Positions 16,935-24,933 of a DNA stretch of 64,000 nt are shown piece after piece (within the stretch, counting starts at the first letter, position 1; every line of letters starts with the position of its first letter). A program made the translations under genes and the position numbers. The DNA lies in the NCBI RefSeq assembly GCF_013408245.1, contig NZ_JACBYS010000001.1, positions 868,001 through 932,000 on the forward strand, in the 5' to 3' direction. The stretch comes from Duganella sp. 1224. Lineage in GTDB: Bacteria; Pseudomonadota; Gammaproteobacteria; Burkholderiales; Burkholderiaceae_D. The notes under the pieces were generated by a model that made no database searches, had not been told where the DNA came from, and was given only the letters and a program-made list of their open reading frames with translations.

Positions 16935-16939
16935 GCGGT

Positions 16940-18538
16940 TTAGGCCAGGCGCGACTTGAGGATTTTGCCCGACGCTGCCGCCGGCAACGCGTCCATGGCG
17001 ATGATGCGCGCCGGGCGCTTGTACGGCGCCAGCTGGTCGCGCAGGTACTGGTGCAGCGCCTCCATCGTCACCGGATGGCGCGGGTCGAGTTCCACGAAGG
17101 CCAACACCTGCTCGTCGCCATCGTCCGCCGGCCGGCCTACCACCGCCGACTGGGTGACGGCCGGATGGGCGTTCAGCACCGTCTCCACTTCCAGTGGATA
17201 GATATTGAAGCCGGACCGGATGATCAGCTCCTTGGTGCGGCCGACGATGAACAGCGCGCCGTCGTCGGCCTGGCGCGCCATGTCGCCGGTATTCAGCCAG
17301 CCATCGGCGGTCAGCACCGCGGCGGTCAGGCCCGGGTCGCGGTAGTAGCCGTGCATGACATTGGGGCCGCGCACCCATAGTTCGCCAATGCCGTCCTCGG
17401 CGGCCGCCACGCGCACCTCGATGCCAGGGATCGCGTGGCCGACCGAGGTGTCGTCGCGCGGCTGGTCCAGGCGGGTCTGGCTGACGGTGGGCGAGGTTTC
17501 GGTCAGGCCGTAGCCGTTGTGTAGCGGCAGGCCAAGCAGCTGCTCCACTTGCGCCTTCAGCGATGGCGGCAGCGGCGAGCCGCCGGCGTAGGCGAAGCGC
17601 AGGTGCGTGTGGAGGCGCGTTGTGCCTAGCTTTTCCAGCAGCCGCGCGTACATGGCCGGCACGCCCTGCACGATGGTCAGACGGTGGTCGCGCAGCGCCG
17701 CCAGCAGGCCGTCCACCGTGAAGCGCGGGCACAGGTACAGGCAGGCGCCCGCGTAGAGGGTGCCCAGCATGACCGAGGTCAGACCGTAGACGTGGGTGAT
17801 CGGCAGCACGCCGTAGGCGCGGTCGGCTGGCGTCAGTCCGCGCAGCGTGCTGGATACGGCGGCGATGAATAGCAGATTGCGGTGCGTGAGCATCACGCCC
17901 TTGGGATTGCCGGTGGTGCCGGTGGTGTAGAGCAGGGCGGCGACCTGCTGCTCGCCTGACGCATGCACCGGCTCCGGCGCGCAGTCCGCGTTCAACGGCC
18001 CGACCAGCCATAGCCCCAGCGGCGTTTTCACCGACATCGCTGCCGCCTCGCCTGTCGCCTGGGACGCCGCCCCGGGTGCCGCCGCATCTGTTGCATGGGC
18101 CGCCGCCTCGGGAACCGCCGCAAGCTGCGTGTTCGCCGCCCGCGTCGCGTGGGCGGCTGTTTCGGGCGAGGCTGGCGTGGCCAGATAGATCGCGCGCCGG
18201 GCGCCGCTGTGTGCCAGCACGGCGTCGACTTCGCGCGCGGTCAGGCGGCCGTTGATATGCACAATCCACGCATCGATGTCGGCGGCGGCAAAACTCAGCA
18301 CCACCTGCGCCACGCAGTTCTCGCCCACCACCGCCAGCCGGTCGCCGGGCCGCAACTGCCAGGCGCGCAGCATGGCCGCCGCGTCATCGATGGCGGCCGC
18401 CAGTTCGGCATAGGTCCAGTGGCGCGTACCGTCATGCAGCGCATGGGCGTGTGGCGTCCGTGCTGCCCAGCGGCGCGGGATGGCGGAGAGACGGGAAGGC
18501 AGTTCAGCGAGGAGTCGCGTGGTATTCAGGGTATTCAT
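16940..18538 (-). CDS. AMP-dependent acyl-CoA synthetase/ligase
   Basis: 532 residues of the class-I adenylate-forming superfamily. The P-loop-like LLYTTGTTGNPKGVM, the GYGLTETSP motif, GWLNTGDMA and the C-terminal lysine in SGKILKSRL are all present, so adenylation and CoA transfer should be possible. It probably activates a fatty or aromatic acid. Between residues about 124 and 171 lies an Ala/Thr-rich insert (HATRAANTQLAAVPEAAAHA) absent from usual relatives and encoded by imperfect tandem repeats. ATG at 18538 is preferred over an adjacent GTG. No pathway partner is adjacent. Confidence 0.88.
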   Translation of the reverse strand: MNTLNTTRLLAELPSRLSAIPRRWAARTPHAHALHDGTRHWTYAELAAAIDDAAAMLRAWQLRPGDRLAVVGENCVAQVVLSFAAADIDAWIVHINGRLTAREVDAVLAHSGARRAIYLATPASPETAAHATRAANTQLAAVPEAAAHATDAAAPGAASQATGEAAAMSVKTPLGLWLVGPLNADCAPEPVHASGEQQVAALLYTTGTTGNPKGVMLTHRNLLFIAAVSSTLRGLTPADRAYGVLPITHVYGLTSVMLGTLYAGACLYLCPRFTVDGLLAALRDHRLTIVQGVPAMYARLLEKLGTTRLHTHLRFAYAGGSPLPPSLKAQVEQLLGLPLHNGYGLTETSPTVSQTRLDQPRDDTSVGHAIPGIEVRVAAAEDGIGELWVRGPNVMHGYYRDPGLTAAVLTADGWLNTGDMARQADDGALFIVGRTKELIIRSGFNIYPLEVETVLNAHPAVTQSAVVGRPADDGDEQVLAFVELDPRHPVTMEALHQYLRDQLAPYKRPARIIAMDALPAAASGKILKSRLA

Positions 18539-18572
18539 CACCGCGCATTGTGGCCGAAACGGCCGGCGGCGA

Positions 18573-18899
18573 TCAAGCCTTGATGTCGATCAGCGTGCCC
18601 AGATTCTGGTCGGCCGCCTGCACCACCTTGGCCGAGAGGTCGAATTGCGCCTTGTAGACCAGCGAATTGGTGGTTTCCGTGGCCAGGTTGGTGGCGCTCG
18701 GCGCGTCGGCCTGCGACAACTGCTGGCCGCGTATCGACAGCGACACGCCGCTGCCGGCCGGCGCGCTCTCGGCAAACGTCGCCTGCGATGGCTGGAAACC
18801 CTGCGTGCCAATGTTGGCGATCGCGTGCGCGCTATTGCCCAACGCGCGTTCGGCGGCGTTAAGACCTGTGACTCCCGAGCTGAGTGCGGCGATGGTCAT
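18573..18899 (-). CDS. Orphan flagellar basal-body rod/FlgC-like small protein
   Basis: 108 residues. The N terminus (SSGVTGLNAAERALGNSAHA, then IANIGTQGFQP) matches the rod-protein ANNxAN-type motif. The C terminus (ATETTNSLVYKAQFDLSAKV) matches the heptad helix of FlgB/FlgC/FlgG-type axial proteins. The middle domain is very short. No flagellar operon is nearby. It starts 34 bp upstream of nothing flagellar and lies just 5' of the ligase gene on the same strand. It may be a degenerate or repurposed axial protein. Confidence 0.7.
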   Translation of the reverse strand: MTIAALSSGVTGLNAAERALGNSAHAIANIGTQGFQPSQATFAESAPAGSGVSLSIRGQQLSQADAPSATNLATETTNSLVYKAQFDLSAKVVQAADQNLGTLIDIKA

Positions 18900-19087
18900 G
18901 GAATTTCCCTTAAGCAATAGTCGTCAGTGTACACGGTTGTGGCCCGCCCTGCACGCGCTGATGAAAAAACAGGCGCCTTCCTGTTGTAAATATTCCGCGC
19001 AAAGCGCTTAAGCTGATTAAATTGCAAGGTAGAATAAATCTTCAGCTTGCGGGGCCGGCACGGCCCCGTGTTCATTTCAGGAGTGCC

Positions 19088-19966
19088 ATGCTCGAACTAC
19101 GCAATGTCGTCAAGACCTATGGGAAGAATGTGCGCGCGGTGGACGGCGTCAGTCTGTCGCTGCCGGCCGGCGTGGTCGGCCTGATCGGCCATAACGGCGC
19201 CGGCAAGACCACGCTGATGCAGATGATCGCCACCATCGCCCGGCCCACCAGCGGCGAGATCCTGCTGGACGGCGTCGATATCGTGAAAAAGCCCGACGCC
19301 ATGCGCACGCGGCTTGGCTTTCTGCCGCAGGACTTTGGCGTCTATCCGAATCTGAGCGCGCTGGAATTCATGCAGTACTTCGCCGCGCTGAAAGGCGTGC
19401 GCGACCCGGCCCGCATCCGCCGCCTGCTGGAACTGGTCAACCTGCACGACCACGCGGACCGCCAGGCGGCCGGCTTCTCGGGCGGCATGAAGCGCCGGCT
19501 TGGCATCGCCCAGGCGCTGCTCAACGATCCCGATGTGCTGATCGTTGACGAACCGACCGCCGGACTCGATCCGGAAGAGCGGCTGCGCTTCCGCCATCTG
19601 CTGTCGGAAATCGGCTTCCGCAAGCTGGTGATGGTGTCCACCCACATTGTCTCCGACATCGAAAACATGGCCGGCCGGCTGGTCATCATGAATCAGGGGC
19701 GGCTGGTGGCCTGCGACACGCCGGACAGTTTCGTGCAGCGCGCCCGTCACCAGGTATGGTCGGTCACCGTGCCGACCGAGGACTACGAAGCGCTGCGCGC
19801 GCAGGTGCAAGTGCTGCAGGCGCAGCGCCACGCGGACGGCATCACGCTGCGCATCGCTCATCCCTCGAAGCCGCTGGCCGGCGCCGTGCCGGCCGAGCCG
19901 ACGCTGGAAGAAGCGCTGATGGCGCAACGCTACGCCGTGCGCGACACCGCGCAGCTGGTGGTATGA
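19088..19966 (+). CDS. ABC transporter ATP-binding protein (ABC-2 type)
   Basis: 292 residues. Walker A GHNGAGKTT, Q-loop FLPQDFG, signature FSGGMKRRL, Walker B VLIVDEPTAG and switch His in VSTHIVSD are all intact. The C-terminal 80 residues are variable, as in ABC-2 export ATPases. The ATG at 19088 follows AGGAG. It overlaps the permease start by 4 bp (ATGA), forming a two-gene export system. Confidence 0.93.
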   Translation: MLELRNVVKTYGKNVRAVDGVSLSLPAGVVGLIGHNGAGKTTLMQMIATIARPTSGEILLDGVDIVKKPDAMRTRLGFLPQDFGVYPNLSALEFMQYFAALKGVRDPARIRRLLELVNLHDHADRQAAGFSGGMKRRLGIAQALLNDPDVLIVDEPTAGLDPEERLRFRHLLSEIGFRKLVMVSTHIVSDIENMAGRLVIMNQGRLVACDTPDSFVQRARHQVWSVTVPTEDYEALRAQVQVLQAQRHADGITLRIAHPSKPLAGAVPAEPTLEEALMAQRYAVRDTAQLVV

Positions 19967-21543
19967 GCGCCGCCGCCATGCCGCTGGCCGGCCACGCCCT
20001 CCGGTTGCTGTTGCTGACCGAGGTACGCCTGCGCATGCGCCGCGCCGGCACGTTGGCGGCGGTGCTGGCGCTGATCGTGCTCACCTGGCTGATGGTCGGC
20101 GATCCGGCGCGCAACCAGGCGATGATCGTCAGCGACGACGCCCGCGTCGCCTACACCAGCAGCTGCCTGGCGATGGGCAGCGCCGCGCTCACCGGCCTGT
20201 TTTTCGGCCTGGCCGGCTTCTATCTGGCGCGCGGCCGCATGGGGGAGGATGTCCGCAGCGGCATTGGCGCCGTGCTGGCCGCCACGCCGCTCGGCTCTGG
20301 CGTGTTTCTGCTGGGCCGCTGGCTGGGCAACGTCGCCTATCTGTGCGGGTTGCTGCTGATCTTCCTGGCGACCATGCTGGTGCTGCATCTGCTGCGCGGC
20401 GAAGGGCCGATTCAGATCGGGATCTACCTGCAGACCTACGCGCTGGTGCTGCTGCCGCTGGTGTTCTTCACGGCCAGCGCGGTGCTGCTGTTCGACGCCT
20501 GGCCGCCGCTGATGGGCAAGGGCGGCGACGTGCTGTATTTCCTGGTGTGGATCGCGCAACTGAGCGTGGGCGCGGCCGCCACCATCGGCCACACTGGCTG
20601 GAGCGCCTTGCTGTTGCTGGACTTTTCCGGCATTGGCGCGATTATCGGCGCGGTGCAGCAGGTGCTGCCCTCCAAGGGCCTGATCATCGGCGGCGGCACC
20701 TTCAATCCGGCCATGGCCGCGGTCACGCTGCCGGACCATCTGTGGAGCGCGCAAACCGCCTGGACCCGCGCCGGCAGCGCCGCGCTGGCGTTGGTTCCGC
20801 TGCTGCCGGCGCTGCTGCTGTTTCATCGTTTTTCGCCGGACCGCGTGAAGGCCCGCGCCGGCCGGCGCGACTGGTCGCCGCTGGCGCTGTTGAATGGCTG
20901 GTTGCGTCCGTGCGCGCGGCTGGCGCGGCCGCTGCTGGCGCTGGCGGCCCGCGTGCCCGGCCTTGTCGGCCACGCGCTGGCCCTGCTGGCGCTGTTGCTG
21001 GCCACCAATCCGGCAGCGCTGGCGGTGGCGCTGGTGTGGCTGGTGCTCGGCTGCGTGGCCGGCAGCGCGCAACTGGGCGCGGTGCTGATCGGCGCAGTCA
21101 CCACCTGGGGCATTCTAGCCAGCGAAATCAGCGTGCGCGACATCCAGCACGACGTCGACGCCTTGAACGCGGCGGCGCCGGGCGGGCGGCTGCGCGCCTA
21201 TGTCGCGCAATGGCTGGCCGCCGTGCTGCTGGCGCTGGTGTTTACCGCGCCGGTGCTGCTGCGCTGGACGGCCACGGCGCCGCTGCGCGCGGCCGCCCTG
21301 TTGAGCGGGGTGGCGGCGCTGTCGGCGGCAGCAATCGTGCTGGGCGGCATGAGCCGGACCGCGCGCCTGTTCCTGGCGCTGTTCCTGTTCGGCATGTACG
21401 TGACGACGCAGGTGCGTTCGGTGCCCGCCCTGGACGTGGCCGGTTTCAACGGTGTCGCCAGCGTGCCGTCGGTGCTCGGCTACCTGTTGGCGGCCGTGGC
21501 TTTGCTGGGCGCCGGCTGGGTGGCGCAATCGCGGCGGAAGTAG
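19963..21543 (+). CDS. ABC-2 type multi-span permease
   Basis: 526 residues with about 12 hydrophobic segments. It begins MSAAAMPLAGHALRLLLLTE and lacks the domains of binding-protein-dependent importers. A stretch resembling RGRMGEDVRSGIGAVLAATP matches ABC-2 permeases that act with CcmA/NatA-type ATPases. The start codon overlaps the ATPase stop, so the pair is translationally coupled. The substrate is unknown; drug, lipid or Na+ export are all possible. The gene ends directly before the palindrome holding the FNR box. Confidence 0.85.
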   Translation: MSAAAMPLAGHALRLLLLTEVRLRMRRAGTLAAVLALIVLTWLMVGDPARNQAMIVSDDARVAYTSSCLAMGSAALTGLFFGLAGFYLARGRMGEDVRSGIGAVLAATPLGSGVFLLGRWLGNVAYLCGLLLIFLATMLVLHLLRGEGPIQIGIYLQTYALVLLPLVFFTASAVLLFDAWPPLMGKGGDVLYFLVWIAQLSVGAAATIGHTGWSALLLLDFSGIGAIIGAVQQVLPSKGLIIGGGTFNPAMAAVTLPDHLWSAQTAWTRAGSAALALVPLLPALLLFHRFSPDRVKARAGRRDWSPLALLNGWLRPCARLARPLLALAARVPGLVGHALALLALLLATNPAALAVALVWLVLGCVAGSAQLGAVLIGAVTTWGILASEISVRDIQHDVDALNAAAPGGRLRAYVAQWLAAVLLALVFTAPVLLRWTATAPLRAAALLSGVAALSAAAIVLGGMSRTARLFLALFLFGMYVTTQVRSVPALDVAGFNGVASVPSVLGYLLAAVALLGAGWVAQSRRK

Positions 21544-21571
21544 GCCACGTTTGATCCAGATCAAACGTGGC
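21544..21571. promoter_or_regulatory. FNR/Anr box inside a 28-bp palindrome
   Basis: GCCACGTTTGATC and its exact complement flank CA. The core TTGAT-CCAG-ATCAA (21551-21564) is a perfect FNR/Anr consensus site. It lies 76 bp upstream of the phasin start and directly after the permease stop, so it may also act as a hairpin for that transcript. Confidence 0.75.
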
Positions 21572-21640
21572 AAACCGGGCTAACGTAGCCTTGATGTTCG
21601 CGCTGCATGTCGCGGCGCTGAACAACTCAACGAGGCATCT

Positions 21641-22264
21641 ATGTACCCATTTTCCCAAACCGTTACCCCTGCAGCCAAAAACCATCTGGAGGCGCAATTG
21701 TCGTTCTTCAACGACATGTCCAAGTCCCTTTTCCACACCGTTCAGCAATATAGCGACCTGAACATCCAACTGGCGCAGACCCTGTTGGAAGAAACCACGC
21801 AGGCCGGCCAACAGGTCATCACCGCCCATCGCCCGACCGAGGCGCTGGCCGCGGCTGCCGCGCACGCTCAGCCAGCCGCCGAGAAGCTGCGCGCCTACCA
21901 GCAACACCTGTCGCGCATCGCCGCCGACACGCATGTGGACCTGTCCAAGGTGGCCGAAGAGCATGTGCAGGAAACCAGCCGCACCGCCAAGGCCCTGGCT
22001 GACGAGGTGGCGCGCGTGACGTCGGAAGAAACTGAAAAGACCCTGCGCAATCACCAGGACGCGGTGAATAAATTCACCGATCCGTTCCGCACCGACGGCG
22101 CCAGCCAGGCGCGCGGCAACGACGGCCGGGCCGCGCAAAACGGCCATAGCGGTGCCGAAGGCCGTGATGGCGGCAATCTGCCAGGACAGGCCACACAGGC
22201 CCAAACCGCGGCCCAAGCTGCCGCCCAGAGCAGCAAGCAGACTGGCGCTCGCAAAGAGACCTGA
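21641..22264 (+). CDS. Phasin-family (PHA granule-associated) protein
   Basis: 207 residues. The N-terminal 120 residues are amphipathic helix without membrane spans, with LSFFNDMSKSLFHTVQQYSD and LNIQLAQTLLEETTQAG typical of the phasin_2 domain. The last 60 residues are Gln/Ala/Gly-rich and probably disordered. Phasins coat polyhydroxyalkanoate granules and control their size. The perfect FNR box upstream suggests induction or repression by oxygen state. A terminator follows. Confidence 0.88.
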   Translation: MYPFSQTVTPAAKNHLEAQLSFFNDMSKSLFHTVQQYSDLNIQLAQTLLEETTQAGQQVITAHRPTEALAAAAAHAQPAAEKLRAYQQHLSRIAADTHVDLSKVAEEHVQETSRTAKALADEVARVTSEETEKTLRNHQDAVNKFTDPFRTDGASQARGNDGRAAQNGHSGAEGRDGGNLPGQATQAQTAAQAAAQSSKQTGARKET

Positions 22265-22293
22265 TCTCCACCGATAACAGCGTCAGCCCTATT

Positions 22294-22332
22294 TGCCGCG
22301 CGCGCGTTCTTCGCGGGTCGCGGCATTTTTTT
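22294..22332 (+). terminator. Rho-independent terminator after the phasin gene
   Basis: TGCCGCG and CGCGGCA pair around an inner GC-rich region and are followed by seven T residues. Confidence 0.7.
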
Positions 22333-22375
22333 CGTCGTTGGATTATCATGCTCAGCTCGTAGCAGGAGATGACAC

Positions 22376-22834
22376 ATGAACCCATCCACGAATGCGCAGC
22401 CCGAGTCGCTGCATATAGTCTGTCCGCATTGCGATGCGGTCAACCGCGTGCCTGCCGCCAAGCTGGCGGCCGAGCCGGTGTGCGGCAAATGCGCCAAGGC
22501 GCTGTTTACCGGCCAGCCGGTGGACCTGAGCAGTGCGCGCTTCCTCAAACATATCGAACGTAGCGATATTCCGGTGCTGGTGGACTTCTGGGCGCCGTGG
22601 TGCGGCCCGTGCCGCACGATGGCGCCGTTCTACGCCCAGGCCACGCAGCGGCTGGAGCCGCAGTTCCGCGTGGTGAAGGTGGATACCGAGCAGGCGCAGG
22701 ATCTGGCGGCGCGCTATGCGATTCGCAGTATCCCGACGCTGGCGTTGTTCAAGGGCGGGCGCGAGGTGGCACGCCAGCCGGGCGCCATGGACGCGCAGAA
22801 CATTCTCGCCTGGGCGACGCAGCACAATCGCTGA
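22376..22834 (+). CDS. trxC: Thioredoxin 2
   Basis: 152 residues. An N-terminal zinc finger has two CxxC pairs (CPHC at 16-19, CGKC at 36-39). The thioredoxin domain follows with active site WCGPC (Cys76, Cys79) and the cis-Pro segment SIPTLALF. This layout is specific for TrxC, a cytoplasmic disulfide reductase usually induced by oxidative stress. The stop codon lies within a small tandem repeat of 7-bp units (22827-22854). The malonate gene mdcH ends 27 bp later on the other strand. Confidence 0.95.
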   Translation: MNPSTNAQPESLHIVCPHCDAVNRVPAAKLAAEPVCGKCAKALFTGQPVDLSSARFLKHIERSDIPVLVDFWAPWCGPCRTMAPFYAQATQRLEPQFRVVKVDTEQAQDLAARYAIRSIPTLALFKGGREVARQPGAMDAQNILAWATQHNR

Positions 22835-22861
22835 TCGCTGATCGTTGATCGCGGCCGTCGA

Positions 22862-23770
22862 TCAGTCCTCGGCCGCGCGCGCCAGCCATTTGCGGATGCC
22901 GTCCAGCGTGCGGAAGTCGGCCACCGAGCGGGTGGCGATGTGCGGATGACGGTGTTGCAGCATGCGCGACAGGGCGCCGCCGGGCCCGAGTTCCAGCGCC
23001 ACGGTGATGCCGGCTTCGGCGGCGGCGTCCATGCAGGCCAGCCAGCGGATCGGTTCCGCCACCTGGCGCGACAGCGTTTCCACCGCGCGTGCGTGGTCGT
23101 GTACGGCCGATGCGTCGATGCCGGCCAGCACCGGCGTCTGCGGCGGCCGGAATGGTGTTGCCCTTAGCGCCTGGGTCAGCGGCGCCACGGCGCCTTGCAT
23201 GTAGGGCGTGTGCGAGGCCACGGCCACCGGGAGGCGTTTGCCGCGTGCGCCGGCTGTTTCGATGGCTTGCAGCAGCGCGTCCGCCTGAGCAGCCGGGCCG
23301 CCGGTGATGCAGGTATCGTCGCCGGTTTCGATGCTGATATGGTAGCCATGTGCCGCCGCCAGCGTGGTGGCTTGGGGCAGCACCAGGCCGGTGATGCTGA
23401 CCAGTGCCTGTCCGGGATTGGCTTGCTGGCAATCGTCCATCCATTGTGCGCGCTGTGCCGCCAGCGTGACAGCTTGTTCGGGCGTGATGGCGCCGGCCAC
23501 GGCGTAGGCGGACAGTTCGCCGATGCTGTAGCCGGCCACCAGCGCGGGCGGCGGCGCGAAGTCGCGTACTGCTTCCCACATGCCCAGCGTGGCGGTGACG
23601 ATGAGCGGTTGGGCGATGCGGTTGGCGAAGATGTCGCTGCCAGACGGCTGTCCGGCGAGCAGGTGGTCGATCAGTGCGCTGGCTGTTGCGTTGGTGCGGG
23701 CCAGATCGAACATGCCGTCGTGCTGATCGCCCTGGCCGGGGCACAGCAGCAGCAGGCGCGCGCGGCTCAT
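22862..23770 (-). CDS. mdcH: Malonate decarboxylase subunit epsilon (malonyl-CoA:ACP transacylase)
   Basis: 302 residues of the FabD fold. It opens LLLLCPGQGDQHDGMF; the nucleophile is Ser82 in GYSIGE, and the partner His187 lies in SHTPYM. MdcH loads malonyl onto the prosthetic group of the Mdc acyl carrier subunit to start the decarboxylation cycle. It is the last gene of the malonate operon, and its ATG overlaps the mdcB stop (ATGA). Confidence 0.93.
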   Translation of the reverse strand: MSRARLLLLCPGQGDQHDGMFDLARTNATASALIDHLLAGQPSGSDIFANRIAQPLIVTATLGMWEAVRDFAPPPALVAGYSIGELSAYAVAGAITPEQAVTLAAQRAQWMDDCQQANPGQALVSITGLVLPQATTLAAAHGYHISIETGDDTCITGGPAAQADALLQAIETAGARGKRLPVAVASHTPYMQGAVAPLTQALRATPFRPPQTPVLAGIDASAVHDHARAVETLSRQVAEPIRWLACMDAAAEAGITVALELGPGGALSRMLQHRHPHIATRSVADFRTLDGIRKWLARAAED

Positions 23771-24933
23771 TTGGCCCCCAGCGCGGCCAGCGATTGGACG
23801 AAGCAGCAGGCGGCCAGCAAATCCGCCGCGCCTCCGGGCGACAGGCGGTGTAGCATGAATACCTTGTGGCTGGCGATGGCGTCCGCGTGCCAGTTCGGGT
23901 TGCGGGTGCCGCCCAGTGCCAGGAAACGCCCGGCATGGTCGCGCACGATCTGCGCGCCTTGCGGGCCGGCGCGGTGATAGACATTGCTGTCGCTGACGTG
24001 CGCCATCAGCGTGTAGAGCGTCTCCACGCGCTGCTCCGTGATCGACGCCCCGCGCGCCCGCGCGGCCAGCAGGGCAGGGAGGCCGACCTCGAACACCGAC
24101 GGCAATCCCAAGGCTCCTTCTTCTCGCGCGCCGCTCACCGCATACCGCGCCGCAACACGCAAACCATTACTCAACGCCGCCACCCCACCGCCCGCCGGCA
24201 CCAACGTGCCACCTTCCGTCCCCTCCGCGCGACCGACCGGCACCAACGTGCCGCGGTCCGCCCCCTCCGCGCAGCCGACCGGCGCCGACGTGCCACCGTC
24301 CGCCCCCTCTGCGCGACCGACCGGCACCGCATCGGCGGCGCCGGCGACCGGGCGGCGCTCGGGGGCGGCGTGCATGGCGAGTTCTTCGCCCCAGCGGATC
24401 AGCATCGCGGCGCGAAGGGCGGCGGGCGTGAGGGGCGTGCCTTGCGCGCGGGCGCGGCCGGCGGTGGCGCACAGCATGCCAAGGCTGAAAATGGCGCCAC
24501 GATGCGTGTTGACGCCGCGCGTGGCCCGCAGCATCGCCGCCTCCGCAGCGATGCCCAATGCCTTCAGCCGCGCGAACGGTGCATCATCCAGTCCTGCCAG
24601 ACAGATTTTCTTAAAATAGTGGCGCAGCGCGAACATGCTGCGCATGAACGTCTCCGCGTCCATATCTTCGTGGCTGCCGCTATCCACCGGTGACACCAGC
24701 CCCGGCTTCGGATACAGACACAACTCCGCATGCAAACTGCGCACCGCCAGCCGCGCCACCTCCCGCGCGAACGCGACCTGCTCGCCATGCCCGAGCCGAC
24801 GCGGCATCCGCGCCGCCGCCGCAGGCCGCGCCGCGGCGCCGCCCGACGAGCGCACGTTCACCAGGCCCACGTCCACCAAGCCTGCGTCCATCAAGCGCAC
24901 GCCCACGAGGCGCGGATCCACCGCCCGCATCAT
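23767..24933 (-). CDS. mdcB: Triphosphoribosyl-dephospho-CoA synthase with repeat-derived insertions
   Basis: 388 residues, about 90 longer than usual relatives. The CitG/MdcB core is clear: LHAELCLYPKPGLVSPVDSG, RGVNTHRGAIFSLG and HVSDSNVYHRAG. It makes the precursor of the Mdc prosthetic group from ATP and dephospho-CoA. Two unusual tracts are present. Residues 4-26 are pentapeptide repeats (VDPRL, VGVRL, MDAGL, VDVGL) from 15-bp units. Near residues 203-245 three 14-residue repeats (PVGRAEGADGGT) come from 42-bp units. The start overlaps the mdcG stop; a later Met could also serve. The usual mdc order places mdcB after mdcA, not between mdcG and mdcH. Confidence 0.88.
   Translation of the reverse strand: MMRAVDPRLVGVRLMDAGLVDVGLVNVRSSGGAAARPAAAARMPRRLGHGEQVAFAREVARLAVRSLHAELCLYPKPGLVSPVDSGSHEDMDAETFMRSMFALRHYFKKICLAGLDDAPFARLKALGIAAEAAMLRATRGVNTHRGAIFSLGMLCATAGRARAQGTPLTPAALRAAMLIRWGEELAMHAAPERRPVAGAADAVPVGRAEGADGGTSAPVGCAEGADRGTLVPVGRAEGTEGGTLVPAGGGVAALSNGLRVAARYAVSGAREEGALGLPSVFEVGLPALLAARARGASITEQRVETLYTLMAHVSDSNVYHRAGPQGAQIVRDHAGRFLALGGTRNPNWHADAIASHKVFMLHRLSPGGAADLLAACCFVQSLAALGAK
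24199..24324. repeat. 42-bp minisatellite, three copies, inside mdcB
   Basis: Copies lie at 24199-24240, 24241-24282 and 24283-24324, each starting CACCAACGTGCC or CGCCGACGTGCC and ending GACCGACCGG or CAGCCGACCGG. A fourth unit begins (CACC) and stops. The period is a multiple of three, so the frame is kept. Confidence 0.9.
24849..24920. repeat. 15-bp minisatellite at the 5' end of mdcB
   Basis: About four imperfect units such as GTCCACCAAGCCTGC, GTCCATCAAGCGCAC and GCCCACGAGGCGCGG lie in tandem. They encode five-residue repeats ending in Leu on the minus strand. Confidence 0.8.
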
